Shown: piece after piece, positions 43,917 through 53,440 of the stretch
Position numbering within the stretch: position 1 is the first letter of the stretch
Layout of the letters: each line of letters begins with the position of its first letter
Source of the DNA: Streptomyces sp. YIM 121038
GTDB taxonomy: Bacteria; Actinomycetota; Actinomycetes; Streptomycetales; Streptomycetaceae
Direction of reading: 5' to 3'
DNA: 64,000 nucleotides
Assembly (NCBI RefSeq): GCF_006088715.1
Contig: NZ_CP030771.1
Coordinates: forward strand, 4,588,001 to 4,652,000
Position numbers and translations under genes: made by a program
Notes under the pieces: generated by a model
What the model was told of the DNA's origin: nothing
Database searches by the model: none
Seen by the model: only the letters and a program-made list of their open reading frames with translations

Positions 43917-44285
43917 ATGACGACCACAGAGGCGGCCGCGGCGGCCACGACCACCGACGCGCCCTCCGGCTCCGCGCAGACGGCGGACCACGCGGGGCAC
44001 CAGACGCACGGGTACCACAAGCAGAAGGACGAGCACCTCAAGCGGCTGCGCCGCATCGAGGGGCAGATCCGCGGCCTGCAGCGCATGGTCGAGGAGGACG
44101 TCTACTGCATCGACATACTCACCCAGGTCTCGGCCGGCACGAAGGCCCTCCAGTCCTTCGCCCTGCAGCTGCTCGAGGAGCACCTGCGGCACTGCGTCGC
44201 GGACGCGGCCGTCAAGGGCGGCGACGAGATCGACGCGAAGGTCGAGGAGGCCACGAAGGCCATCGCCCGCATGCTCCGCACCTGA
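43917..44285 (+). CDS. csoR: Copper-sensing repressor CsoR
   Basis: 122 residues. After a 35-residue Ala/Thr-rich, His-containing N-terminus comes the four-helix DUF156 core (LKRLRRIEGQIRGLQRMVEED). The Cu(I) ligands are Cys64, His89 and Cys93, with the 25- and 4-residue spacings of characterised CsoR proteins. AGGAGG lies 7 bases before the ATG. No copper ATPase or chaperone gene is adjacent, so its targets are presumably elsewhere. Confidence 0.94.
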   Translation: MTTTEAAAAATTTDAPSGSAQTADHAGHQTHGYHKQKDEHLKRLRRIEGQIRGLQRMVEEDVYCIDILTQVSAGTKALQSFALQLLEEHLRHCVADAAVKGGDEIDAKVEEATKAIARMLRT

Positions 44286-44305
44286 CGCCGTCCGGCGCGC
44301 CGAAC

Positions 44306-44365
44306 GGGGGCCCCGGCCCGCGTCGGGCCCGGCCCGCGGAGCCGGGCCGGGCCGGAGGAGCCCCC
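44306..44365. terminator. GC-rich hairpin after csoR
   Basis: GGCCCGGC (44326-44333) pairs with GCCGGGCC (44341-44348), and outer GGGGGC/GCCCCC blocks extend the structure. It lies between convergent csoR and the 64-residue gene and can serve both. Confidence 0.6.
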
Positions 44366-44409
44366 GTCGCCGCGGCGGCGGGGAAGCCCCCGCGCGAGCG
44401 GGCGGGGAG

Positions 44410-44604
44410 CTACGTCCCCCGGGCCGGGGACGGCCCGTCGTCCTGCTGGGCGTCGGAGACTCGAAGCACCTCGTCGATCCGGTCCGCACTGAGCCGCTCA
44501 CCATGTGCGGCGGACGCCGCGATGATCAGTTCGCCGCACAGCTCGATCTCGGCGAGGGCAACGTGGTCCTGAACCGCCGTGCCGCGCACCAGAGCCACGT
44601 TCAC
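44410..44604 (-). CDS. Small conserved-looking protein of unknown function
   Basis: 64 residues from the GTG at 44602-44604 with AGGAAG upstream; a longer frame to 44679 is less likely because its extra residues look non-coding. It reads NVALVRGTAVQDHVALAEI, then CGELIIAASAAHGERLS and IDEVLRV, with a balanced helical character. I recall similar short Streptomyces proteins but cannot name a family. It has no membrane segment. Single gene between csoR and the lipoprotein gene. Confidence 0.7.
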   Translation of the reverse strand: MNVALVRGTAVQDHVALAEIELCGELIIAASAAHGERLSADRIDEVLRVSDAQQDDGPSPARGT

Positions 44605-44779
44605 CACCTCTTCCTGACCACGGTTGTGCCGGTACCGGCTTCCTAGAGTAGGGAGCGGCCTACGTACCGCGCATGGCACGGACGGACCATATTGCGACTA
44701 TCGGCCATCGATATGCGGCCACCGCCCGGCACCCCGCCGGGGCCCGCGCCGGGACCCCGCCAGGGCCCGCGCGCGGCCG

Positions 44780-45586
44780 CTACCGCTCGGCGATCTTCCC
44801 GGCGTAGATGTCCTTCTCCGGCGGCAGCCGCACCCGCACCGGCGCCCCGAACCCGTACAGCGACGTCGTCGAGGCGACCTCCGCGTTGGCCACCTGGAAG
44901 CGGTGGCGCAGCTTGCGCAGCCGCCCCTGCTCGTCGAGGTAGGCGTCGAACGGAACTCCGCCCTTGCTGAACCCTTTCGCCACCGCCGCCCGCAGCGCGT
45001 CCCGGTACGGCGCGGACGCCCCGGGCACCGCGCCCGCCAGCTCGGCCACGCCCCGGTAGTGCCGCACCGCGACGTCGTCGACGCGCGTCTCGCGCACGTA
45101 CGTCACCTGGCGCGCCCCGCGCAGCAGTTCGGCGGCGACGAGCGGATCGGTGGCGCCGCCGGTGACGAGGTTGCCGTCGGACAGGGAGGCCGTGTCGACG
45201 CGCACCCACTTGTCGGCGGGCACCCCGGCACCGCGGTTCTTCATGTAGAGGTCCCCGCCCGTCATCAGCTCCGTGACCGGCGGCCTGCGCCGGCCGCGGT
45301 CCGCCGGGTCCTGCGGCAGCACGACCTCGAACCGCCCCTGCCGCCGCCGGTAGTCGTACGTCCCCTGGCCCCGGACGGTCACCCGGGTGCCGCCGCTGGC
45401 CATCTCCATGGACGTGCGCGCCCGGGAGCTGCCCGCGCGCACCAGCGCGTCGGCGGCGTCCCGCACCTCCTTGGCGGGGTCGTCGCTGGCCGCGGCACCG
45501 CCGCCCGAACAGCCCGTGGCGAGCGTCATGAGACCCACCGCCGCCGCGACGGCCGCCGTGCCCGTGTGCCTGTGCTGCTGCCCCAT
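44780..45586 (-). CDS. Secreted lipoprotein, LppX/LprG-like character
   Basis: 268 residues from ATG 45586. The signal peptide ends in LATGC, then GGGAAASDDP. The mature part has alternating strands (ARTSMEMASGGTRVTVRGQGTYDYRRRQGRFEVVL, read as several strands) and WVRVDTASL, resembling the half-barrel of LolA/LppX-type lipoproteins. Lipid or precursor binding is inferred. It is divergent from the small CxxxCxC protein gene. Confidence 0.8.
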   Translation of the reverse strand: MGQQHRHTGTAAVAAAVGLMTLATGCSGGGAAASDDPAKEVRDAADALVRAGSSRARTSMEMASGGTRVTVRGQGTYDYRRRQGRFEVVLPQDPADRGRRRPPVTELMTGGDLYMKNRGAGVPADKWVRVDTASLSDGNLVTGGATDPLVAAELLRGARQVTYVRETRVDDVAVRHYRGVAELAGAVPGASAPYRDALRAAVAKGFSKGGVPFDAYLDEQGRLRKLRHRFQVANAEVASTTSLYGFGAPVRVRLPPEKDIYAGKIAER

Positions 45587-45732
45587 CGCCCTGCCGACCC
45601 CCAAGCCTTTCCACGCGTCGGCGGTCGCCGTGCGACGGCCACCGGGTCGAGCCCCCTGTGTTCCCCATAACGACCGGTACGGGGTGTTGTCACGCGCGAG
45701 CGCGTTCACTCTTCCGGCGTACCGTAGGGGCC

Positions 45733-45891
45733 GTGCCCGAGTCGCATTCCCCCGAGCCGACGCACCGTACGACCACGGTCGAGAACGGACGCTTCTGTGC
45801 CGCCCGGTGCAGCTGTGGCTGGCGGGGCCCCGCGCGCCGCGCCCGCAGCAAGGCCCGTGCCGACGCCGCCGCCCACAGCGAGACCCTCTGA
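45733..45891 (+). CDS. 52-residue protein with a Cys cluster
   Basis: GTG 45733 follows TACCGT by 7 bases, which suits a leaderless transcript. The product contains TVENGRFCAARCSCGWRGPA, then an Arg/Ala-rich tail. The three cysteines (22, 26, 28) could bind a metal. Similar short proteins seem to occur in other Streptomyces; no function is known. It is 85 bases upstream of the FAD oxidase gene. Confidence 0.6.
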   Translation: MPESHSPEPTHRTTTVENGRFCAARCSCGWRGPARRARSKARADAAAHSETL

Positions 45892-45975
45892 ACGCCCGGT
45901 CCCGTACCGCCCTTTCGCCGGAACCCCCCGGCCCCCGCTGTCGTCTCGTTGTGCGGGAAAGCAACGGGAGGGCTC

Positions 45976-47583
45976 ATGGAACGGCTGGCACGGCGTACGT
46001 TCATAGGGACGGCGGCCGCCGCCGTCGCGGCGGCCGGTACGGCCGCCTGCAGCGGCGGGAGCGGCGGCACGGGCGGGGCGAGCGGCAGCGCGTCGGCGAG
46101 CGGCACGGCGGGGTCCGCGACGGCTTCCACGGCCACCACGCCGATCAGGACGGCCGCCGCGTCCGCGGCCGCCAACCTCACCGCGCTCGCCCGTGACCTG
46201 GACGGCTCCCTGGTCCGTCCGAACGAGGCGCACTGGGCCACGGCCCGCCAGCTGTACAACACCCGCTTCGACAGCCTGAAGCCGACGGCCGTCGCGTACG
46301 TCGCGCACCCCGACGACATCCGCACCGCCCTGGCCTACGCCCGCGCCCACGACGTCCCCGTGGCGGTCCGCAACGGCGGCCATTCGTACGCGGGCTGGTC
46401 CTCCGGCACCGGCCGGCTGATCCTCGACGTGTCGCGCCTCAACCGCACCCGCGTCTCGGGCTCCACCGCCACCATCGGCGGCGGCGCGAAGCTCATCGAC
46501 GTCTACCGCGCCCTCGCCGCGAAGGGCGTCACCATCCCCGCGGGCTCCTGCCCGACGGTCGGCATCAGCGGTCTGACCCTCGGCGGCGGGCACGGCGTCG
46601 TCTCCCGCGCCTACGGCCTGACCTGCGACAGCCTCACCTCCGCGACGCTCGTCACCGCCGCCGGGAAGCTGATCAGGGCCGACAAGTCCGAGCACAAGGA
46701 CCTGTTCTGGGCGCTGCGCGGCGCGGGCAACGGCCAGTTCGGCGTCGTCACCGAGCTGACGTTCCGCACCCACCCGGCCCCGCAGGCGGTCTCCGCGTAC
46801 CTCACCTGGCCGTGGGCGAAGGCCGCCGCCGTGGTGAAGGCCTGGCAGGAGTGGGGCCCTGCGCAGCCGGACGAGATCTGGTCGTCGCTGCACCTCGCGG
46901 CCGTGCCCGGCGGGACCCCCACCGTCTCCGTCGCGGCCTTCTCGCTCGGCACGTACGGCGGACTGCAGAACGCCGTCGACCGCCTCGCCGACAAGGTGGG
47001 CGCCCCGGCCCGCAGCGTCTCCCTGAAGCGCCGCGGCTACGAGGAGGCCATGGAGGTGTACGCGGGCTGCTCGTCGTTCGCGACGGACGCCCAGTGCCAT
47101 CTGCCGGGCACCACTCCGGGCCGCACCCCGACGGGCGCGCTCGGCCGGGAGACGTACGCGGCCCGCTCGGACTTCTTCGACCGCTCGCTCTCCGCCGCCG
47201 GGATCCGCGCGCTGCTCGGCCAGATGGAGCACGTGCGCGGCGAGCGCGGCACCGCGGGCAGCATCGCCCTGACCGCGCTCGGCGGCGCCATCAACCGCGT
47301 GGACCCGACGGCCACGGCGTTCGTGCACCGCCGCTCCCGGATGCTCGCCCAGTACATCGCCTCCTGGCGCGCGGGCACCTCCGGCACGGGCGCCCAGGGC
47401 TGGCTCAAGGGGGCCCACGGCGCGATGCGGCGCCACGCCTCGGGCGCGGCGTACCAGAACTACACGGACGCGACCCTCACCAACTGGCGCGAGGCGTACT
47501 ACGGCCAGGCGGCGCCCCGGCTGAAGAAGGTCAAGAAGGCCTACGACCCGACGCGCTTCTTCAGCTTCCCGCAGGCCCTGTAG
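45976..47583 (+). CDS. FAD-linked oxidoreductase, BBE (berberine bridge enzyme) family, Tat-exported
   Basis: 535 residues from ATG 45976 (CGGGAGGG upstream). The signal has the twin arginine RRTFIG followed by an Ala stretch and a possible lipidation cysteine in TAACSGG. The FAD_binding_4 domain shows RNGGHSYAGWS, whose histidine is the usual covalent FAD ligand. GGGHGVVSRAYGL lacks the cysteine of bicovalent members. A BBE segment ends the protein (YQNYTD, NWREAYYG, AYDPTRFF). It probably oxidises a sugar or secondary metabolite outside the cell. Confidence 0.92.
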   Translation: MERLARRTFIGTAAAAVAAAGTAACSGGSGGTGGASGSASASGTAGSATASTATTPIRTAAASAAANLTALARDLDGSLVRPNEAHWATARQLYNTRFDSLKPTAVAYVAHPDDIRTALAYARAHDVPVAVRNGGHSYAGWSSGTGRLILDVSRLNRTRVSGSTATIGGGAKLIDVYRALAAKGVTIPAGSCPTVGISGLTLGGGHGVVSRAYGLTCDSLTSATLVTAAGKLIRADKSEHKDLFWALRGAGNGQFGVVTELTFRTHPAPQAVSAYLTWPWAKAAAVVKAWQEWGPAQPDEIWSSLHLAAVPGGTPTVSVAAFSLGTYGGLQNAVDRLADKVGAPARSVSLKRRGYEEAMEVYAGCSSFATDAQCHLPGTTPGRTPTGALGRETYAARSDFFDRSLSAAGIRALLGQMEHVRGERGTAGSIALTALGGAINRVDPTATAFVHRRSRMLAQYIASWRAGTSGTGAQGWLKGAHGAMRRHASGAAYQNYTDATLTNWREAYYGQAAPRLKKVKKAYDPTRFFSFPQAL

Positions 47584-47844
47584 CCGCTGGCGGCCCGGGT
47601 AGCGCCGTAGGCCCTCGCGGGGCCCGCGCCGGGCCACTCCGACGGCCCCGGCCTGCACCCGTTCGGCCCCGCCCGGGCCGCCCCCGGGTGGCCCGGCCGA
47701 CGCGGGACCGCTGGCCTGGGGGCATGACACGTACCCGGATACGCATGGCCGTGGCGGGCGCGCTCTCGGGCGGCACCGGCGTGTGGCTGCTGCGCCGCCG
47801 CGGGGGACGGGCGGGGCGCGCCCGGCTCGTGGCGCCCGGCGCCT

Positions 47845-48546
47845 CTACGCGGCGAGGCCCTTCTCGTCGGATCCCGCGGCCTCCTGCTCCGGCAGGGTGG
47901 CGACCGGCCGGGCGCCGCGGTGCGGGGCCCACACCAGACGGGCGGCCCTCCCGGAGCGCCCGATCGCCTTGGTGACGGGCGTGAGCAGCGCCATCGCGAG
48001 CGGCGAGAGCAGCAGCGTCACGGCCGTGCCGAGGGCGAAGCCGCCGATCACGTCGGTGGGGTAGTGCACGCCCATGAAGACGCGGCAGAAGCCCTCCAGG
48101 GCGGCCAGGGCGATCCCGGCGATGCCGAACTTGCGGTGGGCGACGAAGAGGCCGACGCCGATGGCCATGGCGAGCGTCGCGTGGTCGCTCACGAACGAGT
48201 AGTCGTTCTTGCCGTCGACCAGGACTTCCAGGCCCTGGTGGTCCCTGAAGGGGCGCGGGCGCTCCACGAAGTTCCGTATCGGCACGTTCACGAGGACGGC
48301 GATGGCGGCGGCGAGCGGGGCCCAGACGACGGCGGCGACGGAGCCGGCCGCGTCGTCGAGCGCGCCGCGCTTGCGGGCGCCCCACCAGCACCAGAGGACG
48401 AGCAGCACCAGGGCGGCGAGCAGCCCGTACTCGCCGATGAACTCCATGGCGCGGGCGACGAAGCCCGGGGAGTCCTTCGCCAGGCCGTTGATGTCGTAGA
48501 GCAGGCTGACGTCGGGGTTCGACCCGGATGTATCGAGTCCAGCCAT
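47845..48546 (-). CDS. PAP2-family membrane phosphatase
   Basis: 233 residues from ATG 48546. Five to six transmembrane helices. The phosphatase motifs are IRNFVERPRPF (KX6RP-type), SDHATLAMA (PSGH-type, with His) and RVFMGVHYPTDVIGG (SRX5HX3D-type). Together they form the acid phosphatase site facing outward. The likely substrate is undecaprenyl pyrophosphate or phosphatidic acid. The C-terminal tail is basic. Confidence 0.92.
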   Translation of the reverse strand: MAGLDTSGSNPDVSLLYDINGLAKDSPGFVARAMEFIGEYGLLAALVLLVLWCWWGARKRGALDDAAGSVAAVVWAPLAAAIAVLVNVPIRNFVERPRPFRDHQGLEVLVDGKNDYSFVSDHATLAMAIGVGLFVAHRKFGIAGIALAALEGFCRVFMGVHYPTDVIGGFALGTAVTLLLSPLAMALLTPVTKAIGRSGRAARLVWAPHRGARPVATLPEQEAAGSDEKGLAA

Positions 48547-48804
48547 GATGCTGCGGCCCCTTGTCCTCTGTCTCACGGGCGCGCCGCCTGACGCGCCCTC
48601 CATCAACCCCCGTGGCCAGTGCGTGCTGTACCAGTCAAGGGAACGCACAGTCCCCTTATCTACGTTCCACTCTCCACCGAATGATCACTCAGACGTTATC
48701 GAAGAGAGACTCATCGCCGCAGCTCAGGGGGGTGTTTCAGCGGAACGTTCCAGCCAGCTCGGGCGGCGCGTGCGCCCGGCGCACGCCTCCGCTCCGGCCG
48801 CCGG

Positions 48805-49965
48805 TCAGACGTCCGTGCCCTCCGGCTGCGGGGCGTCCGACGGCACGGAAGGCGCCGTTGAACTCTCTTCCGAGGGCTCTTCGGAGGGCCTGCGGGAGGG
48901 CGGGGAACTCGGCTCACCGGCCGGTTCCCGGTCCTTCTTCGGCTTCTCTTCCCGCTCCTCGGGCGACTCACTGGGCACTGCTTTTGCGCCATCTTCGGTC
49001 ACTCGGGTGGCTCCGAAGTAGTCAGGAGTGTCCACGGGATCGAAGCGGATCTTCGCGCCGGGCCGCGGCGCGTCGATCATGTAGCCGCCGCCCACATAGA
49101 TACCGACGTGCCGGATGGCCCGCGAGTTGCTCAGGTCGTCGGAGAAGAACACCAGGTCCCCGGGGAGCAGCTCGTCCCGCTTGGGGTGCGGCCCGGCGTT
49201 GTACTGGTCGTTGGCCACGCGCGGCAGCGGGATGCCGACGCTGCGGTACGCGGCGAGGGTGAGCCCCGAGCAGTCGAACCGGCCGCCCTGGTCGGCGGTT
49301 CCGTTGCCGCCCCACAGATACAGGGTGCCGAGCTTCTTCTGCGCGTAGTAGATGGCCCCGGCCGCCTGCCGCGACGGATTCACGCGCCCCACGGGCCTGG
49401 CGAAACTCTTCTCCAGGGTCGTGATGATCTTGACGTAGTTCTGCGTCTCGCGGTACGGCGGCACGCCGCCGTACTTGATCACGGCGTACGCGCCCGCGTT
49501 GTACGCGGCGAGCATGTTCCTCGTCGGGTCGCCGGGCGCGTCCTTCACGTACTTGGCGAGCTTGCAGTCGTACGACGCGGCCGACGGGATGGCGTCCTTC
49601 GGGTCCCACACGTCCCGGTCCCCGTCGCCGTCGCCGTCGATCCCGTGCGTGGCCCAGGTCCCCGGGATGAACTGCGCTATGCCCTGCGCCCTGGCCGGGC
49701 TCTTCGCGCTCGGGTTGAACCCGCTCTCCTGGTACAGCTGGGCGGCGAGCAGGGCCGGGTTGATGGCCTTGCACAGATTGCCCCACTTCTGCACGAGCGG
49801 CTGGTACGTGGTGGGCACCGCGCCCTTGGCGAGGCCGACGCTGCCCCGCGTCCCGCCGCCCCCGGCGACCGAGCCCGCGGCGACGAAGGTCCCGACGACG
49901 AGCAGCCCGATGAACCCCATCGAGCCACTGAACGCGACGGACGCGAGCAGCCATGTCTTACGCAC
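48805..49965 (-). CDS. Bifunctional lytic transglycosylase/NlpC-P60 wall hydrolase
   Basis: 386 residues from the GTG at 49963-49965 (GAGGGG upstream; a TTG two codons earlier is possible). One N-terminal membrane segment (about 8-32). An SLT domain with catalytic Glu80 in QLYQESGFNP and AQGIAQFIPGTW. A C40 peptidase with Cys232 (FDCSGLTL) and His286 (RHVGIYVGGG). A disordered acidic Ser/Glu/Pro tail ends the protein. This architecture is common in conjugative type IV systems, where such enzymes open the wall. Divergent from the genes that lead into the T4SS-like operon. Confidence 0.93.
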   Translation of the reverse strand: MRKTWLLASVAFSGSMGFIGLLVVGTFVAAGSVAGGGGTRGSVGLAKGAVPTTYQPLVQKWGNLCKAINPALLAAQLYQESGFNPSAKSPARAQGIAQFIPGTWATHGIDGDGDGDRDVWDPKDAIPSAASYDCKLAKYVKDAPGDPTRNMLAAYNAGAYAVIKYGGVPPYRETQNYVKIITTLEKSFARPVGRVNPSRQAAGAIYYAQKKLGTLYLWGGNGTADQGGRFDCSGLTLAAYRSVGIPLPRVANDQYNAGPHPKRDELLPGDLVFFSDDLSNSRAIRHVGIYVGGGYMIDAPRPGAKIRFDPVDTPDYFGATRVTEDGAKAVPSESPEEREEKPKKDREPAGEPSSPPSRRPSEEPSEESSTAPSVPSDAPQPEGTDV

Positions 49966-50099
49966 CGTCAACCACCCCTCGCCCACCGGGAGTCCGCCGG
50001 GGTCAGTGTAGATGCGGGACCCCCGCCCCGGGTGGATCATCTTCCGTTCGACGGCGGATAATCGGATCCGCACGCCCGCCCCGAAGGAGGCCGCGCCCC

Positions 50100-50333
50100 G
50101 TGACCGACGCCCGTCCGGACCTGCCCGCCGACCTGGAGTGGATCCGCGCCGCCCCGGAGGGCGACCGGGGCCCCGGCCCCTGGATCGAGTACGCCTTCGG
50201 CCCCGACGACGCGGTGCACCTGCGCGAGACCGGCGCCCCGGACCGGGTCGTCACGACGACCCGGGCGAAGTGGGAGGCCTTCGTCCTGGGCGTGCGCGCG
50301 GGCGAATTCGACCACTTTGCGGAAGGGCACTGA
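50100..50333 (+). CDS. DUF397 protein
   Basis: 77 residues from GTG 50100. LEWIRAAPEGDRGPGPWIEYAF, then VVTTTRAKWEAFVLGVRAGEFD match the DUF397 pattern (WxxS...VEVA, FTxxEWxAFxxGVKxGEFD), although the first motif is degenerate. DUF397 proteins usually accompany an XRE regulator in Streptomyces. None is adjacent here. It ends one base before the GNAT start, so the two are coexpressed. Confidence 0.85.
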   Translation: MTDARPDLPADLEWIRAAPEGDRGPGPWIEYAFGPDDAVHLRETGAPDRVVTTTRAKWEAFVLGVRAGEFDHFAEGH

Positions 50334-50334
50334 C

Positions 50335-50895
50335 ATGACGGCGCACCAGCACGGCCCCCTACCGACGCACCAGCACGCCCCTCTGCCGGCGCGGCTGCGC
50401 CCGGCCGAGCCCGGCGACCACGCGGCGATCGTCGCGGCCGTCCGCACCTGGTGGACCGACCGCAGCCCCGCCGAGATGCGGGAACTGTCCCTGCTCCTTC
50501 CGAAGTTGTTCCTCCAGTTCTTCGCCCGTACGAGCCTCGTCCGGGAGGACGCCGACGGCGTACGGGCCTTCCTGGTCGGCTTCCACCCGGCCGACCACCC
50601 GGACGAGGCGTACATCCACTTCGTGGGCGTCGATCCCGCGCTGCGCGGACAGGGCGCGGGCCGCGAGCTGTACGAGGCCTTCTTCCGGGAGGCCGCCGCC
50701 GCGGGGCGCACCCGGGTGCGGTCGGTGACGTCCCCGACGAACACGCGCTCCATCGCCTTCCACCGCGCCCTCGGCTTCCGCCTCCAGGACGGCGACGGCG
50801 TGGGCCCGGACGGCGTCCCCGTGCACAAGGACTACGACGGCCCGGGCCTCGACCGGGTCTGCTTCCTGCGAACGCTGACCGTGACGGACGATTGA
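50335..50895 (+). CDS. GNAT-family N-acetyltransferase
   Basis: 186 residues from ATG 50335. After a His/Pro-rich start comes RLRPAEPGDHAAIVAAVR, the acetyl-CoA loop VDPALRGQGAGRELYEAF and the end SVTSPTNTRSIAFHRALGFR, a complete GNAT core. Substrate unknown. Cotranscribed with the DUF397 gene and pointing towards the membrane protein gene 95 bases downstream. Confidence 0.9.
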   Translation: MTAHQHGPLPTHQHAPLPARLRPAEPGDHAAIVAAVRTWWTDRSPAEMRELSLLLPKLFLQFFARTSLVREDADGVRAFLVGFHPADHPDEAYIHFVGVDPALRGQGAGRELYEAFFREAAAAGRTRVRSVTSPTNTRSIAFHRALGFRLQDGDGVGPDGVPVHKDYDGPGLDRVCFLRTLTVTDD

Positions 50896-50990
50896 CGGAG
50901 CGCCAACTTTGGCGGACTGTAGGGGGGTTGGGCGCGGGGGAGGCGCCCGGCGCGCTGCGCACCGCGTTCTACGGCTGGGGGGAGCCGACC

Positions 50991-53228
50991 ATGGAACCCA
51001 ACGACCCCAGAGACAGGCCCGTCCCGGAGGACAGGCCACCGACGGGGAGCACACCCACGCCCGAGGCCCGGCGCACGGCTGGGGCCGCGCCCGGGGCCGG
51101 GCCTGAGGACCGCCCCGAAGACGGGCCGAGGCCTGCCGCCGGGGCCGCACCCGGAGGGACCGGGGCCGCACCTGAGGGCGGATCGGCTGGGCAGGGCGGG
51201 CCCGCGCCCACGGACAGGGCCGCGCCTGCGGACAGGGCCGTGCCCGAGGACAGGCCGGTGCCTGGCGGGGGGCCTGCGGCCCAGGCGCCCGCGCCCGCGT
51301 ACGGATCGGCCGCTCAGGGCAGCCCCACGCCCGAAGGCGGACCGCCGCCCGACGGGAGACCCGCGCCCCAGGCGCCCGCGCCCGCGTACGGACCGGCCGC
51401 TCAGGGCACGCCCACGCCCGAAGGCAGCCCCACGCCCGAAGCCGGGTCCCGCCCCGCGAGCACGCCCGAGGCGCCCCAGGCCGGGCCCGGCCCCGCAGGC
51501 ACCCCGCCCCCCGGCGGCAGCGCCCCGGAAGGCTTCGGTCCGCCCCCGCCCACCGCGCCGCCCCACGGCACGCCCGCCCCGCCGCCCGGGCCCGCGTACG
51601 GCCCACCGTCCCAGGCACCCGCGTACGGCGGCTACGGCGCCCCCGGGTACGGCCCGCCCCCCGGCGGCCCCGCGCCGTCCGCCTACGGTCCGCCGGAGCT
51701 CCTGGAGCCCCCGGCCGCCGCGCCCGCTCCCCCGCCCGCGCCGCCCGAGCCCCTGCGCCCCGTCGCCGCCGCCCTGCTCAACCTCACCGGGCTCGGACTC
51801 GGCTACGTCCTCGTCCGGGCCTGGCTGCCCGCCGTCCTGTGCTGGGCGGCGACCGCCGGGCTGCTCCTGATCGCCCTGCCCGCCGACGTCGACGGCGTCC
51901 CCGGCGGCCTGCTCGTCGGCTACCTCGCCCTCCTCGTGCTCGCCGCCGCCGACGCGGCCCGCCGCGCCCGCCGCACCGCCCTCGCCTGGCGGCTGCGCGC
52001 ACCGCTCGCCGCCGCGCTCGGCGTCGTCCTGCTCGCCGTCCCCGCCGCGAGCGCCTTCGCCTACGAGGCCGCCCGGGACGAGGCCGTCGAGGACATGCTC
52101 CTGGAGCGGCTCGACGAGGCCGACCGGCTCGTCGCGGACCAGGACGGACAGGACTTCGCCGGCTCCGAGCGCGCCTACCGCTCCGCCCTGGACACCTACC
52201 GCGACCTCGTCCGCGACCACGGCGGCTCCCGCGCCGCCGACCGCGTGCCCGACCGCCTCGACGCGTACTACAAGGCCGTCGCCCGGCCCTACGCCGACGG
52301 CCGGTACTGCCAGGCCATCGCGCCCCTCACCTATCTGCGCACCCTGCCCGACCGCATCGGCGAGAACCGCCTGGGCCGCCTCGCCACCTGGCCCGACGAC
52401 CGGCTCGCGACCTCCCTGTACGAGTGCGGGTCCGCGGCCGTCGACCGGGGCGACGGCACCCACCTCCAGGAGCTCCTGACGACCTTCCCCGACTCCGACG
52501 CCGCCCGTAAGGTCGTCCCCGCCCTCGGCGCCGCCATCGACGACCGCACCGCCGACCTCAAGGGCCCCGACCCCTGCTCCGCCACCGAGAAGCTGACCCG
52601 CGTCCGCGCCGTCGCCGCCTCCCTGCCCGGCGGCAAGGGCGGCTCCCTGACCGCCCGGGCCGAGCGCGCCGTCCAGTCCGGCGAGTACGCCTGCGGCGTG
52701 GACGAGTTCAAGGACGGCCAGTTCACCGAGGCCGCCAAGCGGATGCGCGACTACGCCGACACGTACAAGGCCAGCGGCAAGCGCGAGCGCGCCCGCACCA
52801 TCGCCATCGCCGCCGAAGTCGCCGCCGAGCGCCCACAGGCCGGCCGCAAGCTGCCCGCCCAGCGCGGCCCCGGCTCGGGCCAGGAGTTCGTCGTCAAGAA
52901 CGACGGGGCGAGCGCCGTCGAGGTCCTCTTCACCGGCCCGGCCACCGGCACCGTCAAACTCGGCGCCTGCGCGGGCTGCACCCCGTACGCCAGCAGGGCC
53001 GAGGGCAAGAGCAAGGCCTGCAAGGCGAGCCGGAGCTATCCCCAGAAGACCCTGCGCCTGCCGCCCGGCGAGTACCACTTCCTCTACAAGCGCGGCACCG
53101 GCGGCACCGGCCTGGTCCGCGACCACAGCGACGGCACCACGGTCCAGGGCGGCTACCGCTACACCGACTGCACCTACGTCGTCAGCGGCGGCCTCGGCGG
53201 CATCGGGGGCCTCTCCCCCCGGACGTGA
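50991..53228 (+). CDS. Large Pro/Gly-rich membrane protein with helical-repeat C-terminus
   Basis: 745 residues from ATG 50991 (GGGGGGAGCC upstream). Residues 1-265 are disordered, rich in Pro, Gly and Ala, with duplicated APAPAYGxAAQGxPTPEG blocks. Then two to four transmembrane helices (about 265-370, LLNLTGLGLGYVLVRAWL, AVLCWAATAGLLL, LAAALGVVLLAVP). An extracytoplasmic domain follows with Cys-bearing helical repeats (QAIAPLTYLRTLP, FKDGQFTEAAKRMRDYAD; TPR-like) and a final beta domain. No family is recognised. Its position before the T4SS-like operon suggests a role there. Confidence 0.78.
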   Translation: MEPNDPRDRPVPEDRPPTGSTPTPEARRTAGAAPGAGPEDRPEDGPRPAAGAAPGGTGAAPEGGSAGQGGPAPTDRAAPADRAVPEDRPVPGGGPAAQAPAPAYGSAAQGSPTPEGGPPPDGRPAPQAPAPAYGPAAQGTPTPEGSPTPEAGSRPASTPEAPQAGPGPAGTPPPGGSAPEGFGPPPPTAPPHGTPAPPPGPAYGPPSQAPAYGGYGAPGYGPPPGGPAPSAYGPPELLEPPAAAPAPPPAPPEPLRPVAAALLNLTGLGLGYVLVRAWLPAVLCWAATAGLLLIALPADVDGVPGGLLVGYLALLVLAAADAARRARRTALAWRLRAPLAAALGVVLLAVPAASAFAYEAARDEAVEDMLLERLDEADRLVADQDGQDFAGSERAYRSALDTYRDLVRDHGGSRAADRVPDRLDAYYKAVARPYADGRYCQAIAPLTYLRTLPDRIGENRLGRLATWPDDRLATSLYECGSAAVDRGDGTHLQELLTTFPDSDAARKVVPALGAAIDDRTADLKGPDPCSATEKLTRVRAVAASLPGGKGGSLTARAERAVQSGEYACGVDEFKDGQFTEAAKRMRDYADTYKASGKRERARTIAIAAEVAAERPQAGRKLPAQRGPGSGQEFVVKNDGASAVEVLFTGPATGTVKLGACAGCTPYASRAEGKSKACKASRSYPQKTLRLPPGEYHFLYKRGTGGTGLVRDHSDGTTVQGGYRYTDCTYVVSGGLGGIGGLSPRT

Positions 53229-53440
53229 CCCCCGCATCCCCCTCCCCGCCATCTCACCTGACGGACGGTCTGAGGGCGTGGCCCGGCCTCGTTCTGAGGT
53301 GACGTCAGTGGCCACGCCGGACCTTCGTTGCCCGGCGTCACCCCTCGTGATACATAGAGTGACCATACGTTTGAAGTCGGCCAACGAATGACGCCAAGGC
53401 TGCACACGCCGGGCGGATTGTCGGCGAGAATGAGCTCCGT

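Noticed and set aside
47724..47975. Plus-strand frame of 84 codons beginning MTRTRIRMAVAGALSGG
   Set aside because: It has a hydrophobic start but no clear ribosome site, turns Arg/Pro-rich (typical of antisense frames) and overlaps the 3' end of the well-supported PAP2 gene.
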